Shown: one piece after another, positions 34,540 to 42,614 of the stretch | How the letters are laid out: every line of letters begins with the position of its first letter | Numbering within the stretch: position 1 is the first letter of the stretch | DNA from: Dokdonia sp. | GTDB lineage: Bacteria; Bacteroidota; Bacteroidia; Flavobacteriales; Flavobacteriaceae | DNA length: 64,000 nt | Direction: 5' to 3' | Assembly: GCA_020630915.1 (NCBI GenBank) | Contig: JAHDIF010000005.1 | Span: forward strand, 124,434 to 188,433 | The notes under the pieces: model-generated | Seen by the model: only the letters and a program-made list of their open reading frames with translations | Database searches by the model: none | Told to the model about the DNA's origin: nothing | Program-made: the position numbers and the translations under genes

Positions 34540-34935
34540 ATGAAAAAAATAATAGTATTACTTATCGCTGGCCTAATGTCAATGGGTATGTTAGCCCAAG
34601 AAAAGAAAGCAGCTATTCTATTTGAAAGTGATGTAGTAGATTACGGCGAAGTTGCATATGGAGATGATGGTGTGCGTAAGTTTAAGTTTACAAATACAGG
34701 AGATGATATTTTAATCATTTCCCGTGTATATTCAACTTGTGGATGTACGATTCCTAAAAAGCCCGAGGCCCCTGTACAACCAGGAGAGACAGGAGAAATT
34801 GAGGTGAAGTATGATACAAAGCGCCCTGGCCCTATACGAAAGACGATTACAGTATATTCTAATGCATCTCAAATACCACATACTTTAAAAATAAAAGGAA
34901 AAGTATTACCAGAAGCTTCTGTAGAAGGTAAATAA
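34540..34935 (+). CDS. DUF1573 family exported protein
   Basis: The product is 131 residues. A signal peptide (to about residue 19, MLAQ) precedes an Ig-like DUF1573 domain: VVDYGEVAYGDDGVRKFKFTNTGDDILIISRVYSTCGCTIPKKP, with the family's CGCT motif. It is likely periplasmic or outer-membrane associated; no activity is known. It is a single gene, divergent from valS, with its own terminator. Confidence 0.85.
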   Translation: MKKIIVLLIAGLMSMGMLAQEKKAAILFESDVVDYGEVAYGDDGVRKFKFTNTGDDILIISRVYSTCGCTIPKKPEAPVQPGETGEIEVKYDTKRPGPIRKTITVYSNASQIPHTLKIKGKVLPEASVEGK

Positions 34936-34960
34936 TTGTAGCTTTTAAAACAATTTATAG

Positions 34961-34988
34961 AAAGTCGCTTACAAGCGACTTTTTTTTG
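34961..34988 (+). terminator. Terminator after DUF1573
   Basis: Arms AAAGTCGCT and AGCGACTTT pair perfectly around TACA and are followed by a run of T (through 34987). Confidence 0.85.
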
Positions 34989-35012
34989 TGATTAACCTCA
35001 GGGTTTTTTATG

Positions 35013-35045
35013 TTGAGATACAAAAGAAATGCCAATATAAATTTG
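35013..35045 (+). promoter_or_regulatory. Promoter of the aminotransferase-murB pair (TTG-N22-TAAATTTG)
   Basis: TTG (35013-35015) and TAAATTTG (35038-35045) are 22 bases apart, within the accepted range for Bacteroidetes promoters. The -10 element ends 30 bases before the aminotransferase ATG. Confidence 0.5.
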
Positions 35046-35075
35046 CATTTTTGCAACGGAATAAAATAGAAAACT

Positions 35076-36266
35076 ATGCCGTCTATATCACAAAAAGGGC
35101 AATTAATGCCTCAATCTCCTATTCGTAAATTGGTCCCTTTTGCAGAGGCTGCAAAAACTAGAGGGGTAGAAATACATCACCTCAACATAGGGCAACCAGA
35201 TATTAAAACTCCAGAAGGAGCATTAAATGCAGTAAGAAATACAAATATCGAAGTACTTGCTTATTCTCATAGTGCTGGATTTGCTTCTTACAGAAATAAA
35301 CTAGCGTCTTATTATAAAAGAAATGGTATAGAAGTAGATACTTCAGATATTATCGTGAGCACCGGAGGATCTGAGGCTTTATTATTTGCGATGGGTAGTA
35401 TTACAGATCCAGGTGATGAAATTATTATCCCAGAACCTTTTTATGCAAATTATAATGGTTTTGCTACCGCTAGCGGAGTGCAAGTAGTCCCTGTAATATC
35501 AACTTTAGAAGAAGGTTTTGCTTTGCCTCCTATTGCAGATTTCGAAAAACTTATAAGTGATAAGACCAAAGCAATAGTAATTTGTAATCCTGGTAACCCT
35601 ACTGGATATCTTTATTCCAAAGAAGAAATTGAACAGCTTGCAATCTTAGTAAAAAAGCACGATCTCTTTTTAATAGCAGATGAGGTGTATAGAGAGTTTG
35701 CATATGATGGTTTACAACACCACTCTGTAATGTCACAAAGAGACATAGACGATCATACGATTATGATTGATTCTGTTTCAAAAAGATACTCTATGTGTGG
35801 TGCGCGTATAGGTTGTATTGTGAGTAGGAATAAAGAAGTAATCGCAACGGCAATGAAGTTTGCACAGGCTCGTTTGAGTCCGCCTACTTTTGCACAGCTA
35901 GCGGCAGAGGCTGCTTTAGATACGCCAGATAGTTATTTCACGCAAGTGATAGAAGAATATGTAGCACGAAGAGATACGCTAGTCCAAGGTTTAGAAAGTA
36001 TTCCAGGAGTAAAAGTAGCAAAACCTAAAGGTGCTTTTTATTGTATTGCAGAGCTGCCCGTAAAAAATGCAGATCACTTTGCGCAGTGGCTTCTAGAGTC
36101 TTTTGATCTTAATGGTAAGACAGCGATGGTAGCCCCAGCAGCTGGATTTTATTCCAGTAATGGCGTAGGGCTTAATCAAGTGCGCATCGCTTATGTTTTA
36201 GAAGAAAGCGCTCTCAAAGAGGCGGTAGAGATCTTAAGAGAAGCGCTTAAAGTATATCAAGATTAA
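35076..36266 (+). CDS. Class I/II pyridoxal-phosphate aminotransferase
   Basis: The product is 396 residues. IVSTGGSEALLFAMGSI, CNPGNPTGYLYSKEEIEQLA, ADEVYREFAYDG and SVSKRYSMCGARIGC (PLP Lys) are the aspartate-aminotransferase (class I) motifs. The likely role is an aspartate or related amino-acid aminotransferase in the cytosol. Exact substrate cannot be read from sequence. MurB begins one base after its stop. Confidence 0.88.
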   Translation: MPSISQKGQLMPQSPIRKLVPFAEAAKTRGVEIHHLNIGQPDIKTPEGALNAVRNTNIEVLAYSHSAGFASYRNKLASYYKRNGIEVDTSDIIVSTGGSEALLFAMGSITDPGDEIIIPEPFYANYNGFATASGVQVVPVISTLEEGFALPPIADFEKLISDKTKAIVICNPGNPTGYLYSKEEIEQLAILVKKHDLFLIADEVYREFAYDGLQHHSVMSQRDIDDHTIMIDSVSKRYSMCGARIGCIVSRNKEVIATAMKFAQARLSPPTFAQLAAEAALDTPDSYFTQVIEEYVARRDTLVQGLESIPGVKVAKPKGAFYCIAELPVKNADHFAQWLLESFDLNGKTAMVAPAAGFYSSNGVGLNQVRIAYVLEESALKEAVEILREALKVYQD

Positions 36267-36267
36267 G

Positions 36268-37281
36268 ATGAGACAGAAAGTCTCTCTGCAGCCATATAAT
36301 ACCTTTGGGATAGATGTAAATGCCTTTCAATTTCAATCAGTTACATCTATTGAGGATGTTCAAGAACTTCTTAGAGAGACTCCTGAGGAAAATGTTTTTG
36401 TTTTGGGCGGAGGAAGTAATATGTTGCTTACAAAGGATATTGAGAAAACCGTAATGCATATCGCTCTTAAAGGATATGAAGTAGTTGATGCGAATTTTGA
36501 AGAGAATGAACTGCTTCTCAAGGTCGCTGGTGGTGAGAATTGGCATGATTTTATATTGTATTGTATAGAGCGCAATTATGGCGGTGTGGAGAATTTATCT
36601 CTCATACCAGGAAATGTAGGGACTTCACCCATACAAAATATAGGAGCTTATGGAGTAGAGCTTAAAGACGTCTTTTATTCCTGCCAAGCGGTTTCTAGAA
36701 GGACTGGAGAATTGAAGGTTTTTACGTTAGAAGATTGTGGTTTTGGGTATCGAGATTCAGTATTTAAAAATGAATTGAAAGATCAATTTATCATAACGTC
36801 AGTCACCTTTAGGCTTACTAAAAAGGATCATAAAATAAATACAGATTACGGCGCTATTTACGATACGCTTAAAGCGAAAGGAATCACCGAGCCAACTATT
36901 AAAGATGTATCTGATGCTGTTATTGCGATTAGACAATCTAAACTTCCGGACCCAAAGAAATTAGGCAATAGCGGAAGTTTCTTTAAAAACCCTACGATTA
37001 ATCAAGCAACATTTACAGCGTTACGCTCGAAGTTTCCAGATGTGCCCTACTATCCTGTGGGTTCTGACAGCATTAAAGTGCCAGCAGGATGGCTTATAGA
37101 AAAGGCTGGTTTTAAAGGAAGGAGATATGGAGATGCAGGTGTGCATGACAAGCAAGCACTTGTACTTGTTAATCACGGCAATGCATCTGGCCAAGAGATA
37201 TGGTCACTGGCTTTGCGCATACAAAATAAAGTTCAAGACTTGTTTGGATTGAAAATTATTCCAGAGGTGAATGTTTTTTGA
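36268..37281 (+). CDS. murB: UDP-N-acetylenolpyruvoylglucosamine reductase
   Basis: The product is 337 residues. VLGGGSNMLLTKD is the FAD loop, SLIPGNVGTSPIQNIGAYGVEL, DCGFGYRDSVFK and GNSGSFFKNP (catalytic Ser) follow, and PEVNVF ends the protein with the catalytic Glu. Its length and the YRDSxFK motif fit the type I MurB seen in E. coli. It reduces the enolpyruvyl group to give UDP-MurNAc for peptidoglycan. Confidence 0.95.
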   Translation: MRQKVSLQPYNTFGIDVNAFQFQSVTSIEDVQELLRETPEENVFVLGGGSNMLLTKDIEKTVMHIALKGYEVVDANFEENELLLKVAGGENWHDFILYCIERNYGGVENLSLIPGNVGTSPIQNIGAYGVELKDVFYSCQAVSRRTGELKVFTLEDCGFGYRDSVFKNELKDQFIITSVTFRLTKKDHKINTDYGAIYDTLKAKGITEPTIKDVSDAVIAIRQSKLPDPKKLGNSGSFFKNPTINQATFTALRSKFPDVPYYPVGSDSIKVPAGWLIEKAGFKGRRYGDAGVHDKQALVLVNHGNASGQEIWSLALRIQNKVQDLFGLKIIPEVNVF

Positions 37282-37288
37282 ATATTGT

Positions 37289-37302
37289 GTTTTCGCGAAA
37301 GC
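37289..37302. repeat. Near-copy of the 14-bp palindrome, intergenic
   Basis: GTTTTCGCGAAAGC differs at one base from the consensus; it lies just after the murB stop in the gap to the convergent fasciclin gene. Confidence 0.8.
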
Positions 37303-37365
37303 GTAAAAAAAGAAAAACCCCAACTAAAATAGCTGAGGTCCTCTAGAGCAATTTTTTATTCCCTC

Positions 37366-37875
37366 TTAATTAGGCAGTACAACAGCGTCAATCACGTGTA
37401 TTACTCCATTAGAAGCTTTAAGGTCGGTAGCAGTTACAGTGGCATTGTTTCCATTTGCATCCGTAAGAATTACGTTGCCATCTTTTAGGGAGGCTGTAAG
37501 AATGGCTCCACTTACCGTTTTGACAGTAAATTTACCTCCACCTTTCTTAATAGCTGCAAGCACATCTGTTGCTTGAAAATTTCCAGCGACTACATGATAT
37601 GTTAGTATGTTAGAAAGTGTTCCTTTACTTTCGGGCTTAAGTAAACTCTCTACTGTACCCTCTGGTAATGCGTCAAAGGCGCTATTGGTAGGAGCAAATA
37701 TGGTAAATGGCCCTTCACCTTTAAGTGTATTTACTAAATCTGCAGCTTTTACGGCTGCCACTAAGGTTGTGTGATCTTTAGAAGATACGGCCACATCTAC
37801 AACATCAGACTGTGCCATAGTCGTTGCAGAAAAGGAAATAATAAAGGCGCTAAAAATTAATGCAATCTTTTTCAT
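37366..37875 (-). CDS. Fasciclin domain exported protein
   Basis: The product is 169 residues. A signal peptide ends about residue 21 (ATTMA). One fasciclin (FAS1) domain follows: HTTLVAAVKAADLVNTLKGEGPFTIFAPTNSAFDALPEGTVESLLKPE, ILTYHVVAGNF and NGVIHVIDAVVLP. FAS1 domains mediate adhesion or matrix interactions. It diverges from an ECF sigma/anti-sigma pair with 122 bases between and is a candidate target of that sigma factor. Confidence 0.9.
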   Translation of the reverse strand: MKKIALIFSAFIISFSATTMAQSDVVDVAVSSKDHTTLVAAVKAADLVNTLKGEGPFTIFAPTNSAFDALPEGTVESLLKPESKGTLSNILTYHVVAGNFQATDVLAAIKKGGGKFTVKTVSGAILTASLKDGNVILTDANGNNATVTATDLKASNGVIHVIDAVVLPN

Positions 37876-37997
37876 AATAATAATTAATTTGTTGAGTTAA
37901 TATTAAAAGTTTTTCAATTGTAATAGATACGCCGTAACTTGAAAGAGCAGATTACGCGGGTCTCACAAACTTTTGTTAATTAAACAACTAACCAAAC

Positions 37998-38549
37998 TTG
38001 AAGCCTTTTATTGAGAAACATATCGTTCAATTGCTTGCAGCAAGAGACGAGCGCGCTATAAGTCTGCTATATGATCATTATGCAGATGCCTTGTATGGAG
38101 TTGCAATTAAAGTAACTAAAGATGAGGATCTAGCTAAAGATGTTTTGCAAAATGCATTTGTAAAAATCTGGAAAAAAGCAGATAATTACGATCCATCTAA
38201 AGCTAGATTGTTTACGTGGCTTTTTCGGGTTGTACAAAATACTGCCATTGATGCTGTACGCAGTAGGCAAAGAAAACAATCTAAAGAAGTCCAGACGAAT
38301 GATTCTAACGTATATCATATACCGACTACACAGTTGGCAATAGACCATATAGACTTAAAAAATCATACAGATGGTCTAGAAGAGAAGTATAAAGTAGTAA
38401 TAGACGCGTTGTTTTTTCAAGGAATGACGCAACAAGAAGCGAGTGATGAGCTTAACATTCCTTTAGGAACCGTAAAGTCTAGATTAAAAATAGGTTTACG
38501 AGAGTTGCGCAAACTTTTTGGGGTAGTGATTGTATTTTTGACACTATGA
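37998..38549 (+). CDS. ECF RNA polymerase sigma factor
   Basis: The product is 183 residues, with region 2 (LYDHYADALYGVAIKVTKDEDLAKDVLQNAFVKIWKK) and region 4 (VIDALFFQGMTQQEASDELNIPLGTVKSRLKIGLRELRKLF). The only start in reach is TTG at 37998. The stop overlaps the anti-sigma start in the ATGA form, the classic arrangement for a sigma factor held by its cotranscribed anti-sigma. Confidence 0.88.
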   Translation: MKPFIEKHIVQLLAARDERAISLLYDHYADALYGVAIKVTKDEDLAKDVLQNAFVKIWKKADNYDPSKARLFTWLFRVVQNTAIDAVRSRQRKQSKEVQTNDSNVYHIPTTQLAIDHIDLKNHTDGLEEKYKVVIDALFFQGMTQQEASDELNIPLGTVKSRLKIGLRELRKLFGVVIVFLTL

Positions 38550-39310
38550 ATGAAAGAGTTAAAATATTTTTAGAAGGCGATATGCTAGAGCGCTACCTTA
38601 TGGGAAGAACATCTCCTATGGAGACCCAAGAGGTAGAGCATTATATTGATACCTATCCTAAGGTTAAGGATACCTACATAGAATTACAAGAAAATCTAGA
38701 GGAGTATGCCAGTAGCTATGCAATTCCAGTACCAGAAGGTTTAAAAGAAGAGATTTTAAAAGAAGTCAGAACTAAACCGTCTAAAGCGTTACCTGTTCTA
38801 GCTATTACGGCCTGCGCTGCAGCGATGTTTTTTGGTGTTATGACGTTTATGATTTTCAGACAAAATCAAGAATTACTAGAGGATAGGCAGCTTACGAGTA
38901 CCTTAATAGAACAGCTTAACGATGACATTGTTTCTAATAGAGAGTCTTTACAATCGGTGGAAGAGCAGTTTATGATTTTGAATAGTGCTGCTACAGAAAA
39001 ATATGTACTACGAGGAAACAGACGTGCCCGTAAGTTAGAAACAGTAGCTTATGTAAATGCTCTGGAGAAAAAATCTTATGTAAATGTTGTGTCATTACCT
39101 GAACTTCCGGAAGAGCAAGTGTATCAAATATGGGCAGATGTGGATGGCCATATGGTACCATTAGATATTCTTAAAATCACTAAAGAAAATCTAGTAGAAA
39201 TTCCTTATGAGGAACGTATGGCTAGTCTTAATATCACTATTGAGCCTAAGGGAGGTAGTGAAGAAGCGACGGTGGATAATCTCGTAGCAAACATAAGTTT
39301 CAATCAGTAA
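38546..39310 (+). CDS. Anti-sigma factor, RskA-like
   Basis: The product is 254 residues: an N-terminal cytoplasmic anti-sigma domain (LEGDMLERYLMGRTSPMETQEVEHYI), one membrane helix at about 94-112 (LPVLAITACAAAMFFGVMTF), a coiled stretch, and a periplasmic RskA domain with VVSLPELPEEQVYQIWADVDGHMVPLDILK. Proteins of this type bind the sigma factor and release it after regulated proteolysis at the membrane. Confidence 0.88.
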   Translation: MNERVKIFLEGDMLERYLMGRTSPMETQEVEHYIDTYPKVKDTYIELQENLEEYASSYAIPVPEGLKEEILKEVRTKPSKALPVLAITACAAAMFFGVMTFMIFRQNQELLEDRQLTSTLIEQLNDDIVSNRESLQSVEEQFMILNSAATEKYVLRGNRRARKLETVAYVNALEKKSYVNVVSLPELPEEQVYQIWADVDGHMVPLDILKITKENLVEIPYEERMASLNITIEPKGGSEEATVDNLVANISFNQ

Positions 39311-39384
39311 CCACCCTTATTTTCTATTTTTATTAGCTTTTGTAAAAAGAGATTCTTCGTATCTTCGTAAAAATTTTACAAGGG

Positions 39385-39582
39385 ATGAAATTACTACTTC
39401 TTACACTCGCATTATTAGGTCTTGCCGTTGCGGGGATTGCAATTAAAATATGGGCAAAAAAGGACGGTAAATTTGCGGGTACTTGTGCAAGCCAGAGTCC
39501 TTTCTTAAACAAAGAAGGTGAAGCCTGCGGGATGTGTGGTAAGTTGCCATCTGAGATGGGAGATTGTACGAACGATCAATAA
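39385..39582 (+). CDS. Small membrane or secreted protein with Cys motif
   Basis: The product is 65 residues. One hydrophobic helix (2-22) precedes a short cysteine-bearing tail with CASQSPFLNKEGEACGMCG and a final Cys, four in all. The pattern suggests a disulfide or metal site outside the membrane. I recognise no named family but recall similar short proteins in flavobacteria. It lies between the anti-sigma gene and a glycosyltransferase on the same strand. Confidence 0.65.
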   Translation: MKLLLLTLALLGLAVAGIAIKIWAKKDGKFAGTCASQSPFLNKEGEACGMCGKLPSEMGDCTNDQ

Positions 39583-39591
39583 GCTTCACAT

Positions 39592-40749
39592 TTGGAGTTA
39601 TCTTTATCTTATTTGTTTTATGTTTTTGTTGGAATAACAGCGATTAATATTTGTTATTACCTTTTTTATATGCGTTTTGCTTTCGCGAAAGCGAGTAGGC
39701 AAGATTCACGCCCAAAGGGAGAGCCAAAGGGTAAAGCAAAAAGTACAAAATCGAGCTATCAACCTGTTTCTGTTATTGTATGTGCAAAGAATGAAGCCCA
39801 AAACCTTCGCAATAATATTCCAAAATGGCTTGATCAAGAGCACCCTAACTTTCAATTAGTGCTCATTAATGATGCCTCTATTGATCAGACAAAGGAGGTT
39901 ATGGAAGAATTTGCGGTAAAGGACAGTCGTATTACTATAGTAAACGTAGAAAATAATGAGGCCTTTTGGGCTAATAAAAAATATGCATTGACTCTAGGTA
40001 TTAAGAGGGCAGAGCATGATATATTACTTTTTACAGATGCAGATTGTGAGCCAGCCTCTCGAAATTGGATTGCGGCAATGACAGCGGGTATTTCTAGGGA
40101 GAAGCAGCTCGTTATAGGATATGGGGGCTATCTCAAAATAAAAGGATCTTTACTCAATATTCTTATACGTTTTGAGACCGTTTTTACAGCGCTACAATAT
40201 TTAGGTCACGCTATATGGGGTAGGTCATATATGGGGGTAGGTCGTAATCTTGCATATACTTCAAATCTTTACTACGATCAAAGTGGTTTTATGAACCATA
40301 TGCAAATACCCAGTGGAGATGATGACTTATTTGTAAATGGGGCATCTACTAGTAAAAACACAACGCTAGCTTTTCAATATGATTCATTTACGCTATCAGA
40401 GCCTAAGAGAAGTTTCAAAAATTGGATCACTCAGAAAAGACGCCACGTAAATGTAGCTCACCTATATAAATGGAGAGATAGATTTAAACTTGGTCTTTTC
40501 TATAGTAGCCAGTTAATGTTTGTGGTTATTTCTGTTGTCTTACTTTGTATGCAGTTTAATTGGGAACTTGTTACTTTAGCAATAGGCATACGGTATGTAG
40601 TCTCTTGGACGGTCATCACATCTGTTGCAACAAAATTAAAAGAGAAGGACACAGCCTTATTATACCCTTTTCTCGAGATATTTCTTATCATTTTTCAATT
40701 AAGTATCTTTATATCAAACTTGATTGCAAAACCTAATCGTTGGAAATAA
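39592..40749 (+). CDS. Family 2 glycosyltransferase, membrane-bound
   Basis: The product is 385 residues. The TTG at 39592 is the likely start, because the N-terminal membrane helix lies before the first ATG. PVSVIVCAKNEAQNLRNNIPKWLDQ opens the GT-A domain, FTDADCEPAS is the DxD metal motif, and two helices close the chain. It probably adds a sugar to a lipid-linked acceptor; the acceptor is unknown. The palindrome at 39679-39692 encodes FAKAS directly after the first helix. It overlaps the next gene by 10 bases. Confidence 0.82.
   Translation: MELSLSYLFYVFVGITAINICYYLFYMRFAFAKASRQDSRPKGEPKGKAKSTKSSYQPVSVIVCAKNEAQNLRNNIPKWLDQEHPNFQLVLINDASIDQTKEVMEEFAVKDSRITIVNVENNEAFWANKKYALTLGIKRAEHDILLFTDADCEPASRNWIAAMTAGISREKQLVIGYGGYLKIKGSLLNILIRFETVFTALQYLGHAIWGRSYMGVGRNLAYTSNLYYDQSGFMNHMQIPSGDDDLFVNGASTSKNTTLAFQYDSFTLSEPKRSFKNWITQKRRHVNVAHLYKWRDRFKLGLFYSSQLMFVVISVVLLCMQFNWELVTLAIGIRYVVSWTVITSVATKLKEKDTALLYPFLEIFLIIFQLSIFISNLIAKPNRWK
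39679..39692. repeat. GCTTTCGCGAAAGC palindrome in the glycosyltransferase gene
   Basis: Exact copy; encodes AFAKA within FAFAKASRQ, after the first membrane helix. Confidence 0.95.
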
Positions 40750-41309
40750 CAAAAGACACTATACTTTCCCAAATAAATGAAGCAAGAAAAGGTAACCAGA
40801 GTGCCTATAATTTTTTGCTCAATACATATTGGAATGAAGTCTATAATTTTCAATTGAAGAGAACTAAAGACGAGTATGATGCAGAAGAAATCACTATTCA
40901 AACTTTCTCTAAAGCCTTCGATAAATTAAATACTTACAAAGAAGCCTATAAATTTAGCACTTGGCTAATTACAATTTCTAAAAACATTCATATTGATATT
41001 CTTAGAAAACGAGCATCTTCTATAAGATCACAGATAACTAAAAAGGACGAAGATCGTGTCTACAAAGTGCCAGATGAAGGTCCAACCCCAGAAGATGCAT
41101 TGATTAAAAAACAAAATCTTGCAGAATTGTTGCGATTTATAAAACTGCTCAAACCACATTACCAAGAAATGATCAACTTGAGATATTTTCAAGAGATGAG
41201 CTATAAAGAAATGGAAGAAGAGCTAGGCGAACCTATGAGTAATGTAAAGGTAAAGTTGCTCAGAGCAAGACGCCTGCTTGCAGATATTATTCAAAAAGCT
41301 AAGCAATGA
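40740..41309 (+). CDS. RNA polymerase sigma factor, ECF-like
   Basis: The product is 189 residues with region 2 (FLLNTYWNEVYNFQLKRTKDEYDAEEITIQTFSKAFDKL), region 4 (LKPHYQEMINLRYFQEMSYKEMEEELGEPMSNVKVKLLRARRLL). The start is TTG at 40740, inside the end of the glycosyltransferase gene; no ATG is near. No anti-sigma gene follows: the next gene, overlapping by four bases, is a transporter. Confidence 0.85.
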   Translation: MEITKDTILSQINEARKGNQSAYNFLLNTYWNEVYNFQLKRTKDEYDAEEITIQTFSKAFDKLNTYKEAYKFSTWLITISKNIHIDILRKRASSIRSQITKKDEDRVYKVPDEGPTPEDALIKKQNLAELLRFIKLLKPHYQEMINLRYFQEMSYKEMEEELGEPMSNVKVKLLRARRLLADIIQKAKQ

Positions 41310-42544
41310 CACTCTTTTCATTAAAACGCCTAGGTCCTGGATTATTATTTGCTGGAGCAGCTATAGGTGTTTCCCATCTCGTGCAATCTACCCGAGCTGG
41401 AGCAGATTTTGGACTGGGGTTACTTTGGGCTCTACTTTTAGTGAATCTTATCAAATATCCATTTTTTCAATTTGGTCCTAGATATGCTGCTGCCACAGGG
41501 AGGAGTCTGTTAGAAGGGTACTTGCGATTGGGAAAGCCACTTCTCGTAATTTACTGTATTCTAACACTGCTTACGATGTTTACGATACAGACCGCGGTAA
41601 CTATTGTTACAGCTGGACTTGCAGTGCATATATTTGGTATTACTGATAGTGCTGCAATATGGAGTGTTATTATTACTATGGTTTGTGCTACGATACTTAT
41701 TTTGGGTAGATATAAACTATTAGATAGGTTAATGAAAGTGGTTGTTATTACCTTGACTTTAAGTACTATAATAGCAGTTTTTTTTGCCTTTCGCGAAAGC
41801 ATAACTACATCTTCTTCTAATACTATTGTGAGCTTAAGCCAGGTTGTACCTGACAGCGGGGCAGGCATAGCATTTCTTATTGCTTTTATGGGGTGGATGC
41901 CAGCCCCACTGGACATTTCTATCTGGCACTCGTTATGGACTTTAGAGAAAAAAAAGAATACCTCCGGGACGACGTTAAGTACGGCTCTTTTTGATTTTAA
42001 TATTGGATATACAGGTACCGTAGTTTTAGGGATTGGTTTTGTGTTATTGGGAGCCCTCGTTATGTATGGTTCTGGGGAGACTTTTTCTAACAAAGGAGGA
42101 GAGTTTGCCCAACAACTTATAGCTATGTATACCTCTAGTCTAGGGCAATGGGCAACAGCTTTTATTGGTATAGCTGCCCTTACCACGATGTTTAGTACTA
42201 CCCTAACCACTCTGGATGCTTCACCAAGAGCTATGGCTCATACCTTAAAGCTCCTTAAGGTCAATGATCACCTGAGTAGTTATATATTATGGCTTGTTAT
42301 TTTAATACTGGGAACGTGTAGTATACTTTTCTTCTTTGTAAGCGAGATGGGGACCCTTGTAAAAGTAGCAACCATTTTATCATTTCTTACCGCTCCATTT
42401 TATGCGATTTGTAACTATCTGGTCTTTAGAGACCCATCTATTCCAGCAAGTGCAAAACTTTCTAAGTCCCTGGAGATATTAAGTCTCTTGAGTATAGTTT
42501 GTCTACTAGGCTTTAGTTTATGGTATGTAAGTACATTATTTTAG
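41306..42544 (+). CDS. Nramp-family transporter lacking canonical metal-site residues
   Basis: The product is 412 residues with about 11 transmembrane helices. GPGLLFAGAAIGVSHLVQSTRAGADFGLGLLWALLLVNL follows the Nramp helix 1-2 pattern, but GVSH stands where DPGN normally binds metal. In helix 6 WMPAPLDISIW replaces the MPHN motif. The overall fold and length fit Nramp, yet the cargo may not be Mn or Fe. It overlaps the sigma factor gene by four bases. A near-palindrome at 41787-41800 encodes AFRES. Confidence 0.85.
   Translation: MTLFSLKRLGPGLLFAGAAIGVSHLVQSTRAGADFGLGLLWALLLVNLIKYPFFQFGPRYAAATGRSLLEGYLRLGKPLLVIYCILTLLTMFTIQTAVTIVTAGLAVHIFGITDSAAIWSVIITMVCATILILGRYKLLDRLMKVVVITLTLSTIIAVFFAFRESITTSSSNTIVSLSQVVPDSGAGIAFLIAFMGWMPAPLDISIWHSLWTLEKKKNTSGTTLSTALFDFNIGYTGTVVLGIGFVLLGALVMYGSGETFSNKGGEFAQQLIAMYTSSLGQWATAFIGIAALTTMFSTTLTTLDASPRAMAHTLKLLKVNDHLSSYILWLVILILGTCSILFFFVSEMGTLVKVATILSFLTAPFYAICNYLVFRDPSIPASAKLSKSLEILSLLSIVCLLGFSLWYVSTLF
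41787..41800. repeat. Near-copy of the palindrome in the Nramp-like gene
   Basis: CCTTTCGCGAAAGC, one mismatch; encodes FRES within FAFRESITT. Confidence 0.8.
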
Positions 42545-42614
42545 AGTAGGTTTTAAGATCATTTTATAAATTCATAATAGTAAGAGCTATTATTAAAAAC
42601 TATCTTTGCTGTCT

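Noticed and set aside
37303-37345. Terminator between murB and the fasciclin gene
   Set aside because: AACCCCAACT and AGCTGAGGT pair poorly with no clear T run; not reliable enough to list.
41551-42210. 219-codon frame antisense to the Nramp-like gene
   Set aside because: It mirrors a membrane protein's codon bias and has no motif; the sense gene has the Nramp pattern.
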